The notes under the pieces were generated by a model that saw only the letters and a list, made by a program, of their open reading frames with translations, was not told the DNA's origin and searched no databases. Positions 26,488-34,337 of a stretch of 34,684 nt of DNA are shown piece after piece. The translations under genes were made by a program, and so were the position numbers. The stretch covers positions 1 through 34,684 of the forward strand of contig JAJYLL010000050.1 in the NCBI GenBank assembly GCA_021787735.1, given 5' to 3'. Each line of letters starts with the position of its first letter. The stretch's first letter is position 1. Source of the DNA: Acidobacteriota bacterium. Its GTDB lineage: Bacteria > Acidobacteriota > Terriglobia > UBA7540.

Positions 26488-26515
26488 TTGGTTTGCGAAT
26501 TCCTCGCAACTAGAT

Positions 26516-26983
26516 ATGGTCCTCACTAAACACTTCAAAGAACGCCGCTCCGTCACCACCCAGCTCCGCGAGCATGGCCTCCGCCTGACCCGCCAGCGAA
26601 GGGTCATCGCGGACGTCCTGCAGCAAGCCGGTGAGCACCTGGACGCGCCCGAAGTCCTGCGCAGGGCCCAGCAGCAGATGCCTGGCTTGCATCTGGCCAC
26701 CGTCTACCGCGCGCTCGAATCTCTCAAGAAACTCGGGATCATTGACGAGCTTGACCTGATGCATGTGAACGGGCACGGACATTTCTATGAGGCCCGCACC
26801 AACAAGGATCACATGCATTTTACCTGTCAGCGTTGTGGTTCGGTGTTCGAAATCCAGGACCCGCTGTTTGAAAAGTTAAAAACCCAGATCATGGACCGCC
26901 ACGGCTTTACCCTGCGCGTGGCCCGTTTGGAACTGGGCGGGCTGTGCAGCAGTTGCACCGCCAAGATCAAAGAAGTTACTTAA
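26516..26983 (+). CDS. Fur-family metal-responsive transcriptional regulator
   Basis: A 155-residue Fur-type repressor. The N-terminal winged helix contains HGLRLTRQRRVIADVLQQAG and the recognition helix HLATVYRALESLKKLGII. The regulatory half has the histidine-rich metal site around HGHFYEARTNKDHMHFTC (H87, H89, H99, H101) and two structural zinc pairs, CQRC (104-107) and CSSC (144-147). The earlier in-frame start at 26459 is rejected because it lies inside the promoter; ATG 26516 has no clear Shine-Dalgarno sequence. The FTR1 permease gene follows 86 bases downstream, so it probably reports iron status for that operon. Fur, PerR and Zur subtypes cannot be separated with certainty; context favours iron. 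Confidence 0.9.
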   Translation: MVLTKHFKERRSVTTQLREHGLRLTRQRRVIADVLQQAGEHLDAPEVLRRAQQQMPGLHLATVYRALESLKKLGIIDELDLMHVNGHGHFYEARTNKDHMHFTCQRCGSVFEIQDPLFEKLKTQIMDRHGFTLRVARLELGGLCSSCTAKIKEVT

Positions 26984-27069
26984 CAAGCCTTTTCGGTTTA
27001 GCGATTTTGCGGAAACTGCAATTGGCCTATGACGTAAGCCTCGCTGCCTGGATTCTATAGGGAAAGAGC

Positions 27070-28335
27070 ATGTTTGATTCTTTGGTTATCACTCTGCGCG
27101 AAGGCGTTGAAGCCGCTCTGATTGTCGGCATCGTTCTCGGCTATCTCAAAAAAGCAGGCCGCGAGGAGTGGGCCCGGTTCGTCTGGTGGGGAGTTGGAAC
27201 GGCAGTCATCGTGAGCGCGGCCGCGGCATACTTTCTCCAGAGGTGGGCCATCAGCGAAGACGCCTACGAAGGCTGGATGATGCTGGTGGGCGCGGTTTTT
27301 GTGGCTTCTGTTGTGGTCTGGATGATGCGGGCGTCCAAGGGACTTAAGAAAGAGATTGAGAGCAAGATTTCCAGCCTCTCCATCAACCCGTCCCGCTCAG
27401 GCGGTTGGGGGATATTTGCATTTGTACTGCTGATGGTGGCCCGTGAAGGCGCCGAGACGGCAATCTTTCTGGGCGCCGTTTCATTGCGCACAACCGAACT
27501 GATGAACCTGATGGGGGCCGTGCTTGGACTAGTGCTGGCTATCGGGCTGGGCGTCGCATTTTTCAAGGGAAGCGTGAAGGTCAATCTGCGCAGGTTCTTC
27601 AGCGTCACCAGCGTTGTGCTGCTGGTAGTTGCGGTACAGTTGCTGATTTCCGGCTACCACGAACTTGCTGAAGCCCGGATTCTTCCTTCGGGCCCGCGAG
27701 CCATGGCCATCATCGGCCCCATCGCCAACAGCGACGCCTTCTTCTTCATCGCCATTATCGCTCTTTGCCTGTTCCTGGTGCTCGCACAAAAGATTCGCTC
27801 CGGTTCCTCTCCAGAGACGGACCTTGCCAAAATGCCCGCGCCGGAGCGGCGAAAGATAATCGCTAGCGAGCGCCGCGAGCGTTTCTGGAAGATGGCCGCA
27901 AGCGCGATGGGGTTGATCATCATTGTTCTGATCAGCGCGGACTTTGTCTATTCCCGGGTAGCCAAAGCGGTGAGTCCGCCTGTTCAATTGATCTTTGCCG
28001 GCAACGTCGTCGATGTTCCCGTAGCGCAACTGAAAGACCACAAGCTGCACCACTACCAGGTTGAAGCCGGCGGCAAAGAGGTCAGGTTTATCGCCATCAT
28101 TGATTCGTCCGACACGGTGCGCGTGGGGCTTGACGCCTGCCAGATCTGCGGCGACCAGGGCTATTATCAGCGGGGCCAAAACGTGATCTGCCGCAACTGC
28201 GGGTCCGCGATTTACATTCCGACCATCGGTTCGGCGGGCGGGTGCAATCCCGTCCACATTGACTACCTGGTCCAGAACAACGTGCTGATGATTTCCAGGG
28301 CTGCGCTTGATGGCGCGGCCCGTTATTTCCATTGA
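27070..28335 (+). CDS. FTR1-family iron permease fused to a DUF2318/FtrD-like domain
   Basis: A 421-residue inner-membrane protein. Residues 1 to about 250 are an FTR1/EfeU-type iron permease with seven hydrophobic segments and both iron-binding REGxE motifs: REGVE at 10-14 and REGAE at 125-129. After a basic cytoplasmic loop there is another transmembrane helix (about 276-296), then an extracytoplasmic C-terminal domain with VRFIAIIDSSDTVRVGLDAC and cysteines at 357, 360, 374, 377 and 392 (CxxC, CxxC, C). This matches DUF2318/FtrD-like proteins, which are usually encoded by a separate gene. GGGAAAGAG supports the ATG. It heads the transporter part of the iron operon; the next gene begins at its stop codon. 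The role inferred is Fe uptake across the inner membrane with a redox or metal-handling periplasmic domain. Confidence 0.9.
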   Translation: MFDSLVITLREGVEAALIVGIVLGYLKKAGREEWARFVWWGVGTAVIVSAAAAYFLQRWAISEDAYEGWMMLVGAVFVASVVVWMMRASKGLKKEIESKISSLSINPSRSGGWGIFAFVLLMVAREGAETAIFLGAVSLRTTELMNLMGAVLGLVLAIGLGVAFFKGSVKVNLRRFFSVTSVVLLVVAVQLLISGYHELAEARILPSGPRAMAIIGPIANSDAFFFIAIIALCLFLVLAQKIRSGSSPETDLAKMPAPERRKIIASERRERFWKMAASAMGLIIIVLISADFVYSRVAKAVSPPVQLIFAGNVVDVPVAQLKDHKLHHYQVEAGGKEVRFIAIIDSSDTVRVGLDACQICGDQGYYQRGQNVICRNCGSAIYIPTIGSAGGCNPVHIDYLVQNNVLMISRAALDGAARYFH

Positions 28336-28340
28336 GGCTT

Positions 28341-29615
28341 ATGTTAAGCAGGATTGTCGGCAGGTCGCTCACACGCCGGCGAAGGCGCAAACTTCTGGGA
28401 GTGGCAGCCGTCTCCCTGGGGATTGCCGTCACCACCGCTGTAGCCACGCTTTCGCTCAGTGTCGGCGACCGCATGGCGCGCGAGTTGCGCTCGTACGGGG
28501 CAAACATTTCCGTGACCCCTGCGGCCGACAGTCTTTCCGTTGCGGTGGGCGGAGTAGATTACCGCCCCGCAGGTGCCGGAGCCTTCCTGCCCGAATCAAG
28601 CCTCGCCAATCTGAGAAAGATTTTCTGGCGCAACAACATCATGGCTTTTGCGCCGTTTCTTTATGCGCCTGCAGAAGTGGACGGCCAGCGGGTTGTGATG
28701 ATCGGAAGCTGGTTCAGCCATTCGCTGCAAGTTAATCCCGGCGATGTTTTCCAGACGGGTCTTCAGAAACTTCACCCAGCGTGGATGGTCCAGGGCGATT
28801 GGCCCGCCGACGGTTCCTCGCAATGCCTGATCGGGGCTGCGCTCGCGAATGCTCTGAACGTCAAGCCCGGAAACAATCTTGAATTCCGCGGCAGTGGAAA
28901 TCCTGTCTCGACAATGACGCTCAGGGTAAGCGGAATTCTCCACACAGGCGGTGAAGAAGATGACGAAGCGATCGCGCCGCTTGCCGCCGTCCAGCAATTC
29001 ACTGGCCTGGCGGGCAAAGTGCGCCGCGTGGAAGTGAGCGCCCTGACCAAGCCGGAGGACGAGTTTGGCCGGTCAGACATTACCAAGTTGAATGCTACCG
29101 ACTATGAGCGCTGGTACTGCACGCCGTATGTCAGCTCAATTGCCTATCAGATTCAACAGGCGATTCCCGGATCGGAGGCCAAGCCCGTTTACCGCGTAGC
29201 GGCGACCGAGGGCAAAATCGTCAACAGCATCGGCCTGCTGATGACCCTGCTGGCCATTGCAGCGCTGGTCACCGCCGCGCTGGCGATGGCATCCATGATG
29301 TTCGCTATTGTTTTGGAGCGCCGTGCCGAAATCGGATTGTTCAAGTCTCTTGGCGCCACCAATGGCCGCGTCGCCTCGATTTTCCTTTTGGAGGCTTTGG
29401 GCGTGGGATTGGCGGGCGGCATTGTGGGTTACGGACTCGGAAGCTGGATGGCGAGCCGCCTGTCGCTTGCGGTTTTCGGCGTTGCCACGGGCATTCACTG
29501 GGTAATTTTGCCGACAGCGCTGGCGCTGGCATTGCTGGTGGCGCTTACGGGAAGCGCGGTTCCGCTGGCCAGGGGGCTGAAAGTCTCGCCCGTTACGGTG
29601 TTGCGAAATGGATAG
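28341..29615 (+). CDS. MacB/FtsX-type ABC permease, first of a pair
   Basis: A 424-residue permease. One transmembrane helix (about 20-42) is followed by a large extracytoplasmic MacB-type domain (to about residue 290) and three C-terminal helices forming the FtsX domain. The FtsX part has FAIVLERRAEIGLFKSLGAT and ends in LKVSPVTVLRNG. ATG 28341 with GAGG just upstream is preferred to TTG 28332, which lies inside the preceding stop region. It overlaps the second permease gene by eight bases. By position it corresponds to the two permeases (Cj1661/Cj1662) of the Campylobacter FTR1/DUF2318 iron locus. It is paralogous to the next gene: both carry an RSYGAN motif after the first helix. Confidence 0.88.
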   Translation: MLSRIVGRSLTRRRRRKLLGVAAVSLGIAVTTAVATLSLSVGDRMARELRSYGANISVTPAADSLSVAVGGVDYRPAGAGAFLPESSLANLRKIFWRNNIMAFAPFLYAPAEVDGQRVVMIGSWFSHSLQVNPGDVFQTGLQKLHPAWMVQGDWPADGSSQCLIGAALANALNVKPGNNLEFRGSGNPVSTMTLRVSGILHTGGEEDDEAIAPLAAVQQFTGLAGKVRRVEVSALTKPEDEFGRSDITKLNATDYERWYCTPYVSSIAYQIQQAIPGSEAKPVYRVAATEGKIVNSIGLLMTLLAIAALVTAALAMASMMFAIVLERRAEIGLFKSLGATNGRVASIFLLEALGVGLAGGIVGYGLGSWMASRLSLAVFGVATGIHWVILPTALALALLVALTGSAVPLARGLKVSPVTVLRNG

Positions 29616-30843
29616 CCGAGTTGAACAACCCGGCAGACGCCGCTCGCTGTTCTGGCGGCTGTGGGCCCGCTCGCTGGTGGTCAGGCGACCGCAGGCGGCG
29701 TTGGCTGTGATCTCTTTGCTGGTGGGGGCCACGCTCGCGTCAACGCTTCTCAACCTCTACAGCGACGTGCACCGCAAAATGACTATGGAATTCCGCTCTT
29801 ACGGGGCGAACGTCATTCTCAGCAGCAAAGAGGCGGCGACGTCCAGCCAGTCACCGGCCGGCGGGTTGATGGATGCGGCAACATTCCAGCAGGTGGAATC
29901 GCTGCGTTCGAAGATCAACGGACTTGCAGCCGCCCCGGTCCTCTATTCGGTAACCAGCATTTCGCGTGTCCCGACGGAACCGCGACTGCCGGATTTTGAG
30001 AACGTTGTTGCTGTGAGTTCCGGTTTCACCGCACTGAGAGCCTTGGCGCCGGGCTGGCGGGTTGCAGCCGGAACTGATGGCGGCTCACTTGATGCGGGTA
30101 CATGCGCTGTGGGCGCTCATCTTGCGCAACGTTTCCAGCTGAAGCCGGGCGATTCGGTCAAGCTCACTGCGGGGCCGAGCCACGGCCCATCCGAGGCTGG
30201 GACGGCAAACAGCACTTTCCGGGTGGCGCAGGTGATTTCCACCGGCTCCTCTGAAGACGACCAGATTTTTGTCCCTCTGGCGGACCTGCAGCAACTGGTC
30301 GGCCTCCAGGGCAAAATCAGCGTGGTTGAGATTAACATTCCGGGGCAAACCGCCGACATCGAGCGGGGCGTCCATCAGATGGCGGAGGCGTTCCCCCAGC
30401 TTGACGTGCGGCCCATTCGCCAGATTGTGTATTCGCAGGGCAAGGTCCTCCACACGATACGCGGGCTCCTGATTTCTTTAATGGGATTAATCCTGGTAAT
30501 TATTGCTCTGTGCGTGATGGCCACCATGACGGCCATTGTGCTGGAGCGAAGGAAGGATATTGCGGTGATGAAAGCCCTGGGAGCAAGCAATGGGGACGTG
30601 ACCCGGCTCTTCCTGATGGAAGGCGCAAGCCTGGGACTGCTGGCAGGCGTAGTGGGATTTGCGGCAGGTGGTTTTCTTGCCGGCCAGGTGGGCGAACGGC
30701 TTTTCGGTGTGAGCCTGAGCATCGTGTGGTGGACGCTGCCGGTTGTCTGGACCGCAACGGTCCTTCTCGCGGCCGTGGCCACCCTCTTCCCTGTGGGCAT
30801 CCTGCGCAGTATTCAGCCGGCCACCGCACTTAAAGGAGAATAA
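29608..30843 (+). CDS. MacB/FtsX-type ABC permease, second of a pair
   Basis: A 411-residue paralogue of the preceding gene product with the same plan: a transmembrane helix near residues 32-50 (AALAVISLLVGATLASTLL), the shared MEFRSYGANVILS segment, an extracytoplasmic domain with SSEDDQIFVPLADLQQLVGL, and three C-terminal helices around TAIVLERRKDIAVMKALGAS, ending SIQPATALKGE. The start overlaps the previous stop by eight bases, and the stop lies inside the leader of the ATPase gene. The two permeases probably form a heterodimer driven by that ATPase. MacB-type permeases act as mechanotransmitters as often as channels, so they may power FTR1-DUF2318-linked steps in the periplasm rather than carry iron. 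Confidence 0.88.
   Translation: MDSRVEQPGRRRSLFWRLWARSLVVRRPQAALAVISLLVGATLASTLLNLYSDVHRKMTMEFRSYGANVILSSKEAATSSQSPAGGLMDAATFQQVESLRSKINGLAAAPVLYSVTSISRVPTEPRLPDFENVVAVSSGFTALRALAPGWRVAAGTDGGSLDAGTCAVGAHLAQRFQLKPGDSVKLTAGPSHGPSEAGTANSTFRVAQVISTGSSEDDQIFVPLADLQQLVGLQGKISVVEINIPGQTADIERGVHQMAEAFPQLDVRPIRQIVYSQGKVLHTIRGLLISLMGLILVIIALCVMATMTAIVLERRKDIAVMKALGASNGDVTRLFLMEGASLGLLAGVVGFAAGGFLAGQVGERLFGVSLSIVWWTLPVVWTATVLLAAVATLFPVGILRSIQPATALKGE
30833..30838 (+). promoter_or_regulatory. Ribosome-binding site deciding a TTG start
   Basis: AAGGAG nine bases before TTG 30848. It marks the start of the ABC-DtxR fusion gene; longer frames back to 30743 would overlap the second permease by 100 bases. 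Confidence 0.65.
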
Positions 30844-30847
30844 TCCG

Positions 30848-31924
30848 TTGGCCTTCATTGAAGTTGAAAATCTGACCCGCCATTTTGGCGCTTCCGTTGC
30901 AGCCTTGAAGAGTGTCTCATTCTCCGTCGAAAAAGGAGACTGGATAGCGGTGATGGGGCCTTCCGGTTCGGGCAAAAGTACGCTGATGAACATCCTCGGC
31001 GGGCTCGATTCGCCCAGCGACGGTTCTGTCCGGGTCGGAGGCGAGGAAATCGGCCGCCTCTCTGCCACTGATCTGGCGCGGTTTCGCGCTGAGAAGATCG
31101 GGTTTGTCTTTCAGCAGTTCCACCTCGTGCCCTACCTGACGGCGCTGGAGAACGTGATGCTGGCCCAGTATTTCCACAGCTTGGCGGAAGAGTCGGAGGC
31201 GAGCGAAGCTCTGGGGCGAGTGGGTCTGGGCGACCGGATTCATCACCTGCCTTCGCAGTTGTCCGGCGGCGAACAACAGCGCGTCTGCGTGGCGCGGGCG
31301 CTGATCAATCAGCCCAATCTGATTCTTGCGGACGAACCCACGGGGAACCTGGACGAAGTCAATGAAGCGCTGGTGATGAGCCTTTTCACTGAGTTGCACC
31401 GCGCGGGCCACACGATTGTCATGGTGACGCACGATCCCGAAATCGGCCGCATGGCGGAGCGCCGCATCGAACTTCACCATGGCAAGCTCTCTGAGGTTTC
31501 TGTGTTTCCGGCTTACGAAGAGGAACTGATCGAGAACCTGCTGAAGGCTGTGTGGCACCAGCAGGAAGACACGGGCACGGAAGTTTCCCCTTCTTCAGCC
31601 CTGCCGGAATTTGCCCAGAACCGCGCCACATTCCTGTTGATGGTCCAGGAAGAACTGGTCCACATCGATCAGGATGACATGATTTCATTCACGCCACAGG
31701 GCCGGCGGCGCGCCGGCAACGTGATCCGCCGCCACCGCCTTTCCGAGCGGCTGTTTTACGAAATGTTCGCGATCCCCGAAGACCTGCTGGACGCTAATGC
31801 CTGCAAGGTTGAACACAGCCTGAGTGCGGAAGTCACGGAAAAACTCTGTATCTTCCTCAAGCATCCCCAGACCTGTCCGCACGGCTCTCCGATCCCGCCG
31901 GGCGTATGCTGTCCTAAACGCTGA
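30848..31924 (+). CDS. ABC ATPase with a C-terminal DtxR/IdeR-like iron-sensor module
   Basis: A 358-residue protein in two parts. Residues 1 to about 218 are a complete LolD/MacB-type ATPase: Walker A GPSGSGKST (37-45), Q-loop FVFQQ, signature LSGGEQQR (138-145), Walker B LILADEPTGNLD and H-loop VTHDPE. Residues about 220-358 read like DtxR without its SH3 tail: a helix (EEELIENLLKAVW), a shortened helix-turn-helix, a wing (VHIDQDDMISFTPQGRRRA), then the dimerisation/metal domain with RRHRLSERLFYEMF, NACKVEHSLSAEVTEKL and TCPHGSPIPPG. Ligand positions H296, E300, C319, E322 and H323 match DtxR H79, E83, C102, E105 and H106. LolD-type ATPases end near residue 225-235, so about 130 residues are extra. 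TTG start. Last gene of the iron operon, 15 bases from the convergent permease gene. The fusion is in one uninterrupted frame. Confidence 0.9.
   Translation: MAFIEVENLTRHFGASVAALKSVSFSVEKGDWIAVMGPSGSGKSTLMNILGGLDSPSDGSVRVGGEEIGRLSATDLARFRAEKIGFVFQQFHLVPYLTALENVMLAQYFHSLAEESEASEALGRVGLGDRIHHLPSQLSGGEQQRVCVARALINQPNLILADEPTGNLDEVNEALVMSLFTELHRAGHTIVMVTHDPEIGRMAERRIELHHGKLSEVSVFPAYEEELIENLLKAVWHQQEDTGTEVSPSSALPEFAQNRATFLLMVQEELVHIDQDDMISFTPQGRRRAGNVIRRHRLSERLFYEMFAIPEDLLDANACKVEHSLSAEVTEKLCIFLKHPQTCPHGSPIPPGVCCPKR
31505..31921 (+). other. DtxR-like domain encoded within the ABC ATPase gene
   Basis: Codons 220-358 of the ATPase gene. The metal-binding and dimerisation part (about residues 285-352) is the best conserved; the helix-turn-helix before it is about three residues shorter than in DtxR and lacks its usual recognition-helix pattern. 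The extreme C-terminus adds cysteines (GVCCPKR). Alignment was done by eye from remembered DtxR sequence. Confidence 0.8.
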
Positions 31925-31939
31925 CAAGGCGTGCACGCT

Positions 31940-33211
31940 TCACGAATACCGCAACCAGCGGCGCAATTCCTTTAGCGAGGGCCGCTTCCCATACATGAGG
32001 ATGCCAACGCGATAGATTCTGGCGGAGATGCGAATCACCCAGATCGTGGTCAAAATTGACAGGACTAGCGACAGCGCGATCTGCCAAAGCGGAGGAGTCT
32101 GCATGGCCACGCGCAGGGTCATAAGAATGGGGGAGAGAAAAGGTGTGATTGAGAGGACGACCGAAAGGGTGGAGTTCGGGTCGTTCAAAACTACGTTGAA
32201 AAGCAAAAAGCTGCAGACGATCAGCATTGTCAGCGGCATCTGCACCTGTCGCGCTTCGTCGTCGGTTGACACAATGGCCCCGGCCGCCGCATAAAGCGCG
32301 GAGTAAAGCAGATATCCTGCCAGAAAGAAAACCACCAACCAGATCAGCAGGGTTGGCTGCAGGTGGACCTCGGGTGCCACGGCGCCCGGCCGCAGAAACC
32401 GGGTGACGCTTGAGGCAGAGGCGAACAATACACCGACCGTTACCGCCCACACCGCGTACTGGGTCAGCGCGACGGCCCCCACGCTTACAATTTTTCCGGT
32501 CAACAGGTCAAAGGGCTTGATCGAAGAAACAAGGATTTCGATCATGCGCGTGGATTTCTCCTCCATCACGGAGTGCATGGTCGCCACGCCATAAACAATC
32601 AGCGTCAAATACAGGACCATCCCGGCAATGAGGGCGATGGCAAAGTTGGAGTTGTCCTGGTCCTCCGTTTTCTCATGCGACAGGTTGACCAGCTGGACCT
32701 GCGCAAGTTGGAGCATGTTTTTGATTGCTCCAACCTGTTTCTCGTCTCCAGCCAGCCGCCGTGAGAGGACGGCGCTGCTCACGGCCCGCTCAATGCGCCC
32801 CATCAAGGCCATCGCGTACACGCTCTTGGCGTGGAACTGGGCAGAGGCTCTTTCATTCAACAGGCCTTTGGGCAGCACCAGGACGCCGTCGAGCGCGCCA
32901 CTGCTGACTTGCGAATTGAAGCTGGCTTCGATTTGCGGAGAAGGGTGTTCCACGATCTGGACGATCTCAACGTCGGGTTTGCTCGCTCTCTCGTTCTGTG
33001 TCAGGGCCTTTTGAACAGGCGCGCCTAGACCTCCCACTTCATCCATGATGACGATCTTAGCGGTAAATGGCGAGCTCCCTGCAGAGAGGAGTATCGAAAT
33101 CACCAGGATGGACATCGAGAGCAGGGGCAGGGCGAGCGTTCCCAGAATAAAGGCTTTGGTCCGCACCCGTGTGATGTATTCGCGTTTAAAGACCAGCCAG
33201 ATCTTACGCAT
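31940..33211 (-). CDS. ABC-2 type exporter permease (NatB/YhaP-like)
   Basis: A 423-residue inner-membrane permease. It opens MRKIWLVFKREYITRVRTKA, the cytoplasmic start usual in NatB/YhaP proteins, then a helix (FILGTLALPLLSMSILVISI), a large extracytoplasmic domain (about residues 45-190), and five or six C-terminal helices. The gene overlaps the end of the upstream ATPase gene by eight bases, so the pair is translationally coupled. NatAB systems export sodium in Bacillus, but the family is broad and the substrate here is unknown. Its 3' end lies 15 bases from the convergent ABC-DtxR gene. Confidence 0.9.
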   Translation of the reverse strand: MRKIWLVFKREYITRVRTKAFILGTLALPLLSMSILVISILLSAGSSPFTAKIVIMDEVGGLGAPVQKALTQNERASKPDVEIVQIVEHPSPQIEASFNSQVSSGALDGVLVLPKGLLNERASAQFHAKSVYAMALMGRIERAVSSAVLSRRLAGDEKQVGAIKNMLQLAQVQLVNLSHEKTEDQDNSNFAIALIAGMVLYLTLIVYGVATMHSVMEEKSTRMIEILVSSIKPFDLLTGKIVSVGAVALTQYAVWAVTVGVLFASASSVTRFLRPGAVAPEVHLQPTLLIWLVVFFLAGYLLYSALYAAAGAIVSTDDEARQVQMPLTMLIVCSFLLFNVVLNDPNSTLSVVLSITPFLSPILMTLRVAMQTPPLWQIALSLVLSILTTIWVIRISARIYRVGILMYGKRPSLKELRRWLRYS

Positions 33212-34109
33212 TGCGCTCCGAAACTTTCTGAATAAAGATGTCGTTCAAGGGAGGTTCCATCAGTTCAAAGCGGCGGACCTGAACGCCACGCCCGACGGCG
33301 CTCCTCAGGATCTGCTGGGCATCGGCGCCCTGGCGCAAGGTGATATCGACCATCTCGCCGTAAGAGTTTATCCTCTCAACCACGTCGGGAAGCTGCATGA
33401 AGGCCGGGTCGCCAACAAACTCCATGCGGACGGTGTTGTTGCCGTACGACTTCTTGATCGCTTTCAGATCGCCATCCAAGAGCTTCTGTCCTTTGTTCAT
33501 CAGGCAGATGGAGTCGCACATCTGCTCCACCTGGTCCATTCGATGGGTCGAGAGGATGATGGTGGCGCCCTGGCTGCGAAGTTCAAGCATCACGTCTTTG
33601 ATGACGGCAGCGTTGACGGGATCGAGCCCGGTGAAAGGCTCATCCAGAATCACCAGTGTGGGCTTGTGGAGAATGGCGGCGATGAACTGCACTTTCTGCT
33701 GCATTCCGCGCGACAGGTTGTTGATCTCATCGTTAAGCCGGGCCGACAGTCCTAGGCGTTCAAGCCAGACACGCGCGCGATGCTCCGACTCCTGCTCTGG
33801 AAGCCCTTTCAGCGCTCCCAGGAAACGAAGCAATTCAAGCACCCGCATCTGGCGATAAAGACCCCGTTCTTCCGGCAGGTAACCGATCAGGTCCTGCGTC
33901 CGGTCGCTCAGCGGCTGGCCAAGGACACGTACCGAACCCTCATCCGGAATCAGGATGCGAACAATCATTCGGATGGTCGTGGTTTTACCGGCTCCGTTTG
34001 GCCCCAGCAATCCGAAAACAGCGCCTTCTTTAATGTTCATGGTCAGGCTGCTGACCGCATCGAAGGAGTCGTAACGCTTAGTGACCTTTTCAAGGCATAC
34101 TGCATCCAT
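33204..34109 (-). CDS. ABC transporter ATP-binding protein (NatA/YhaQ-like)
   Basis: A 301-residue ATPase from ATG 34109 (MDAVCLEKVTKRYDSFDAVS). Motifs are Walker A GPNGAGKTTT, a Q-loop in DLIGYLPEERGLYRQM, a signature variant LSRGMQQK, Walker B LVILDEPFTGLDP and H-loop STHRMDQVE. The glycine-poor signature (LSRGM rather than LSGGQ) is typical of the NatA/YhaQ branch. A longer frame reaches 34220 but the extra residues are hydrophobic and not family-like. No strong Shine-Dalgarno sequence is visible. It is divergent from the thioredoxin reductase gene across 228 bases and forms an exporter with the downstream permease. Confidence 0.92.
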   Translation of the reverse strand: MDAVCLEKVTKRYDSFDAVSSLTMNIKEGAVFGLLGPNGAGKTTTIRMIVRILIPDEGSVRVLGQPLSDRTQDLIGYLPEERGLYRQMRVLELLRFLGALKGLPEQESEHRARVWLERLGLSARLNDEINNLSRGMQQKVQFIAAILHKPTLVILDEPFTGLDPVNAAVIKDVMLELRSQGATIILSTHRMDQVEQMCDSICLMNKGQKLLDGDLKAIKKSYGNNTVRMEFVGDPAFMQLPDVVERINSYGEMVDITLRQGADAQQILRSAVGRGVQVRRFELMEPPLNDIFIQKVSERNA

Positions 34110-34337
34110 AGTTTTTCGATCACGCCTCTTTACCCCGTTCCGGAGCCGCGGGCCCGGAAAGGAACCGAAGGGGATTTGTAGCATCAAAAGGGAAAGGCAC
34201 GCAAGGATGATTTGAAGCACACCCTGCCGGACTTGAAGTGATTGCCTTCATCGGGCGAGCGGCTGTACGAAGATTCGCCCATAGGATAAGATAACGCTTC
34301 TGCCGAAAATAAGACAATAAAGAAGGGGCCTTAAGAT

